64,000 nucleotides of DNA from Methanobrevibacter sp. GTDB lineage: Archaea > Methanobacteriota > Methanobacteria > Methanobacteriales > Methanobacteriaceae. The stretch covers positions 20,325 to 84,324 of the forward strand of contig NZ_SUTI01000009.1 of NCBI RefSeq assembly GCF_015062985.1, in the 5' to 3' direction. Below the pieces are notes generated by a model that was given only the letters and a program-made list of their open reading frames with translations, was not told the DNA's origin and did not search any database. Below, piece after piece: positions 63,390 through 64,000 of the stretch; the stretch's first letter is position 1, and every line of letters starts with the position of its first letter. The position numbers and the translations under genes are program-made.

Positions 63390-64000
63390 TTAGAATTTTT
63401 TAATGAGGTTTCCTTCACTGTCTACAATATCTACTTCAGCTAATCTCATTTGACTATCCATTGAGTGGGTAGCACAAGATAAACATGGATCGTAAGCTCT
63501 GATAACCATTTCCATTAAGTTGAAGATTTTATCATCTACTTCTACACCAGGTTTGATGTAGTCTTTAGCAACTTGGTGAATACCCATTTCCATAGCTGGG
63601 TTGTTTTGGATTGTAGCTACAACAATGTTAGCGTAAGAAGTTTGTCCATTGTCATCAGATTTGTAATGGTGGATTAAAGTACCACGTGGAGCTTCTACAA
63701 TACCTACACCTTCACCTTCAGTTCTTTCTAATTCATCAGGGAATTTTTTACCTGATAAATCTTCTTCTAAAGCTGCTGCAGCACATTCAGCGGATGCTAA
63801 CAATTCGATGAGTCTAGCATAGTTGAATAATAATGGTGCTTGAGCGTATCCAAATGCATCACGGAAAGCGTTAAGAGCTTCTTGAGCAAGAGGTGCTTCT
63901 TTAGGCATTTGGTCACAAACATTGATCCTAGATAATGGTGCAACTCTGTAAATACCTTCTGGGTATCCCATTTCTTTAATGTAAGGGAATTTTAACCAGG
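63390..64000 (-). CDS. mvhA: F420-non-reducing NiFe hydrogenase large subunit MvhA, C-terminal part (runs off the window)
   Basis: The visible 203 residues are the C-terminal third of the catalytic subunit. It has MGYPEGIYRVAPLSRINVCDQM, and ends with the NiFe ligand motif DPCLSCATH, after which a maturation protease removes the tail. Both ligands here are Cys; no selenocysteine (in-frame TGA) is present. The frame stays open through base 64000 (WLKFPYIKEM), so the ATG at 63971 is internal. It precedes mvhB in the usual mvh order. Confidence 0.93.
   Translation of the reverse strand, partial: WLKFPYIKEMGYPEGIYRVAPLSRINVCDQMPKEAPLAQEALNAFRDAFGYAQAPLLFNYARLIELLASAECAAAALEEDLSGKKFPDELERTEGEGVGIVEAPRGTLIHHYKSDDNGQTSYANIVVATIQNNPAMEMGIHQVAKDYIKPGVEVDDKIFNLMEMVIRAYDPCLSCATHSMDSQMRLAEVDIVDSEGNLIKKF

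Noticed and set aside
63390..63500. Possible selenocysteine in the hydrogenase C-terminal motif
   Set aside because: The motif reads DPCLSCATH with ordinary Cys codons and no in-frame TGA.
1..64000. CRISPR array, tRNA/rRNA genes, transposases, integrases or restriction systems
   Set aside because: I found no regularly spaced repeats, no tRNA-like cloverleaf ending in an appropriate arm, and no protein with recombinase or restriction motifs.

Overview
The window reads as chromosome of a low-GC methanogenic archaeon of the order Methanobacteriales, most likely a Methanobrevibacter. The evidence is the gene content: mvhB/mvhA hydrogenase genes at the right edge, the coenzyme F420 genes cofE-cofD-arfA, the methyl-CoM reductase activator atwA, an eight-cysteine 'methanogenesis marker 9' protein, archaeal PurO, MptD and MfnA, DNA topoisomerase VI, aIF1A, Rio1 and a KH-domain ribosome factor. 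An MreB-like actin homologue fits a pseudomurein-walled methanogen. Intergenic DNA is very AT-rich. Translation signals are mostly AGGTGAT or GGAGG type, with several GTG and TTG starts. Genes usually end in U-tract terminators.

Layout. 1-3209: edge of an Old-Yellow-Enzyme-like gene, pycB (oxaloacetate synthesis) and inositol-phosphate synthase. 3312-8196: glycosyltransferase, DGGGP synthase (UbiA family), GT-C membrane glycosyltransferase and GT4 glycosyltransferase, a lipid/surface glycan block. 8266-10325: a zinc-ribbon membrane NERD protein and a hexapeptide acyltransferase. 10353-15948 (minus): a four-gene operon with a CMP-nonulosonate synthetase/PseG-like fusion, NeuB, a candidate glycosyltransferase and a Wzx flippase. 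16033-21091: hypD, phosphoglycolate phosphatase, PmbA-like protein, then moeA, a GyrI-like protein and a small coiled-coil gene.

21200-35209 contains a core archaeal gene string (aIF1A, rio1, KH protein, top6B, top6A, gap, endonuclease IV) that appears interrupted twice. The first interruption (22302-26003) holds a MATE remnant, a TMEM175-type channel, a KamA-like radical SAM enzyme with a problematic start codon and a pore-loop-like membrane protein; the 14-base word CCTAAATTTTAAAT lies at both ends. The second (29971-33173) is a copper-type module: CsoR, a P1B ATPase, CopZ and a hydrolase, with two 18-bp palindromic operators.

35206-41215: zinc-ribbon protein, metallophosphoesterase, AAA ATPase, the marker9-siroheme-hemA operon and a YgjP-like metalloprotease. 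41222-50500 (all minus) splits at U-tracts into probable units: an unknown gene with mreB-like; rnhB; exbB-exbD-purO; cofE-cofD-arfA-TIM barrel; atwA. 50908-53966 (plus): CDP-alcohol phosphatidyltransferase, DUF515-like protein, sortase and mptD. 53970-64000: mfnA, ppsA, ribosomal protein L10e, Pcc1, a B-box-like membrane protein, a HIGH-motif nucleotidyltransferase, dihydroorotase, mvhB and partial mvhA.

Candidates for an undescribed system, in my order: the channel/KamA/pore-protein insertion; the NeuA-PseG fusion operon with an unassigned transferase; marker 9 with a UBA-like tail co-transcribed with the tetrapyrrole genes; and the unknown gene coupled to mreB. I found no CRISPR array, tRNA, rRNA or transposase gene.
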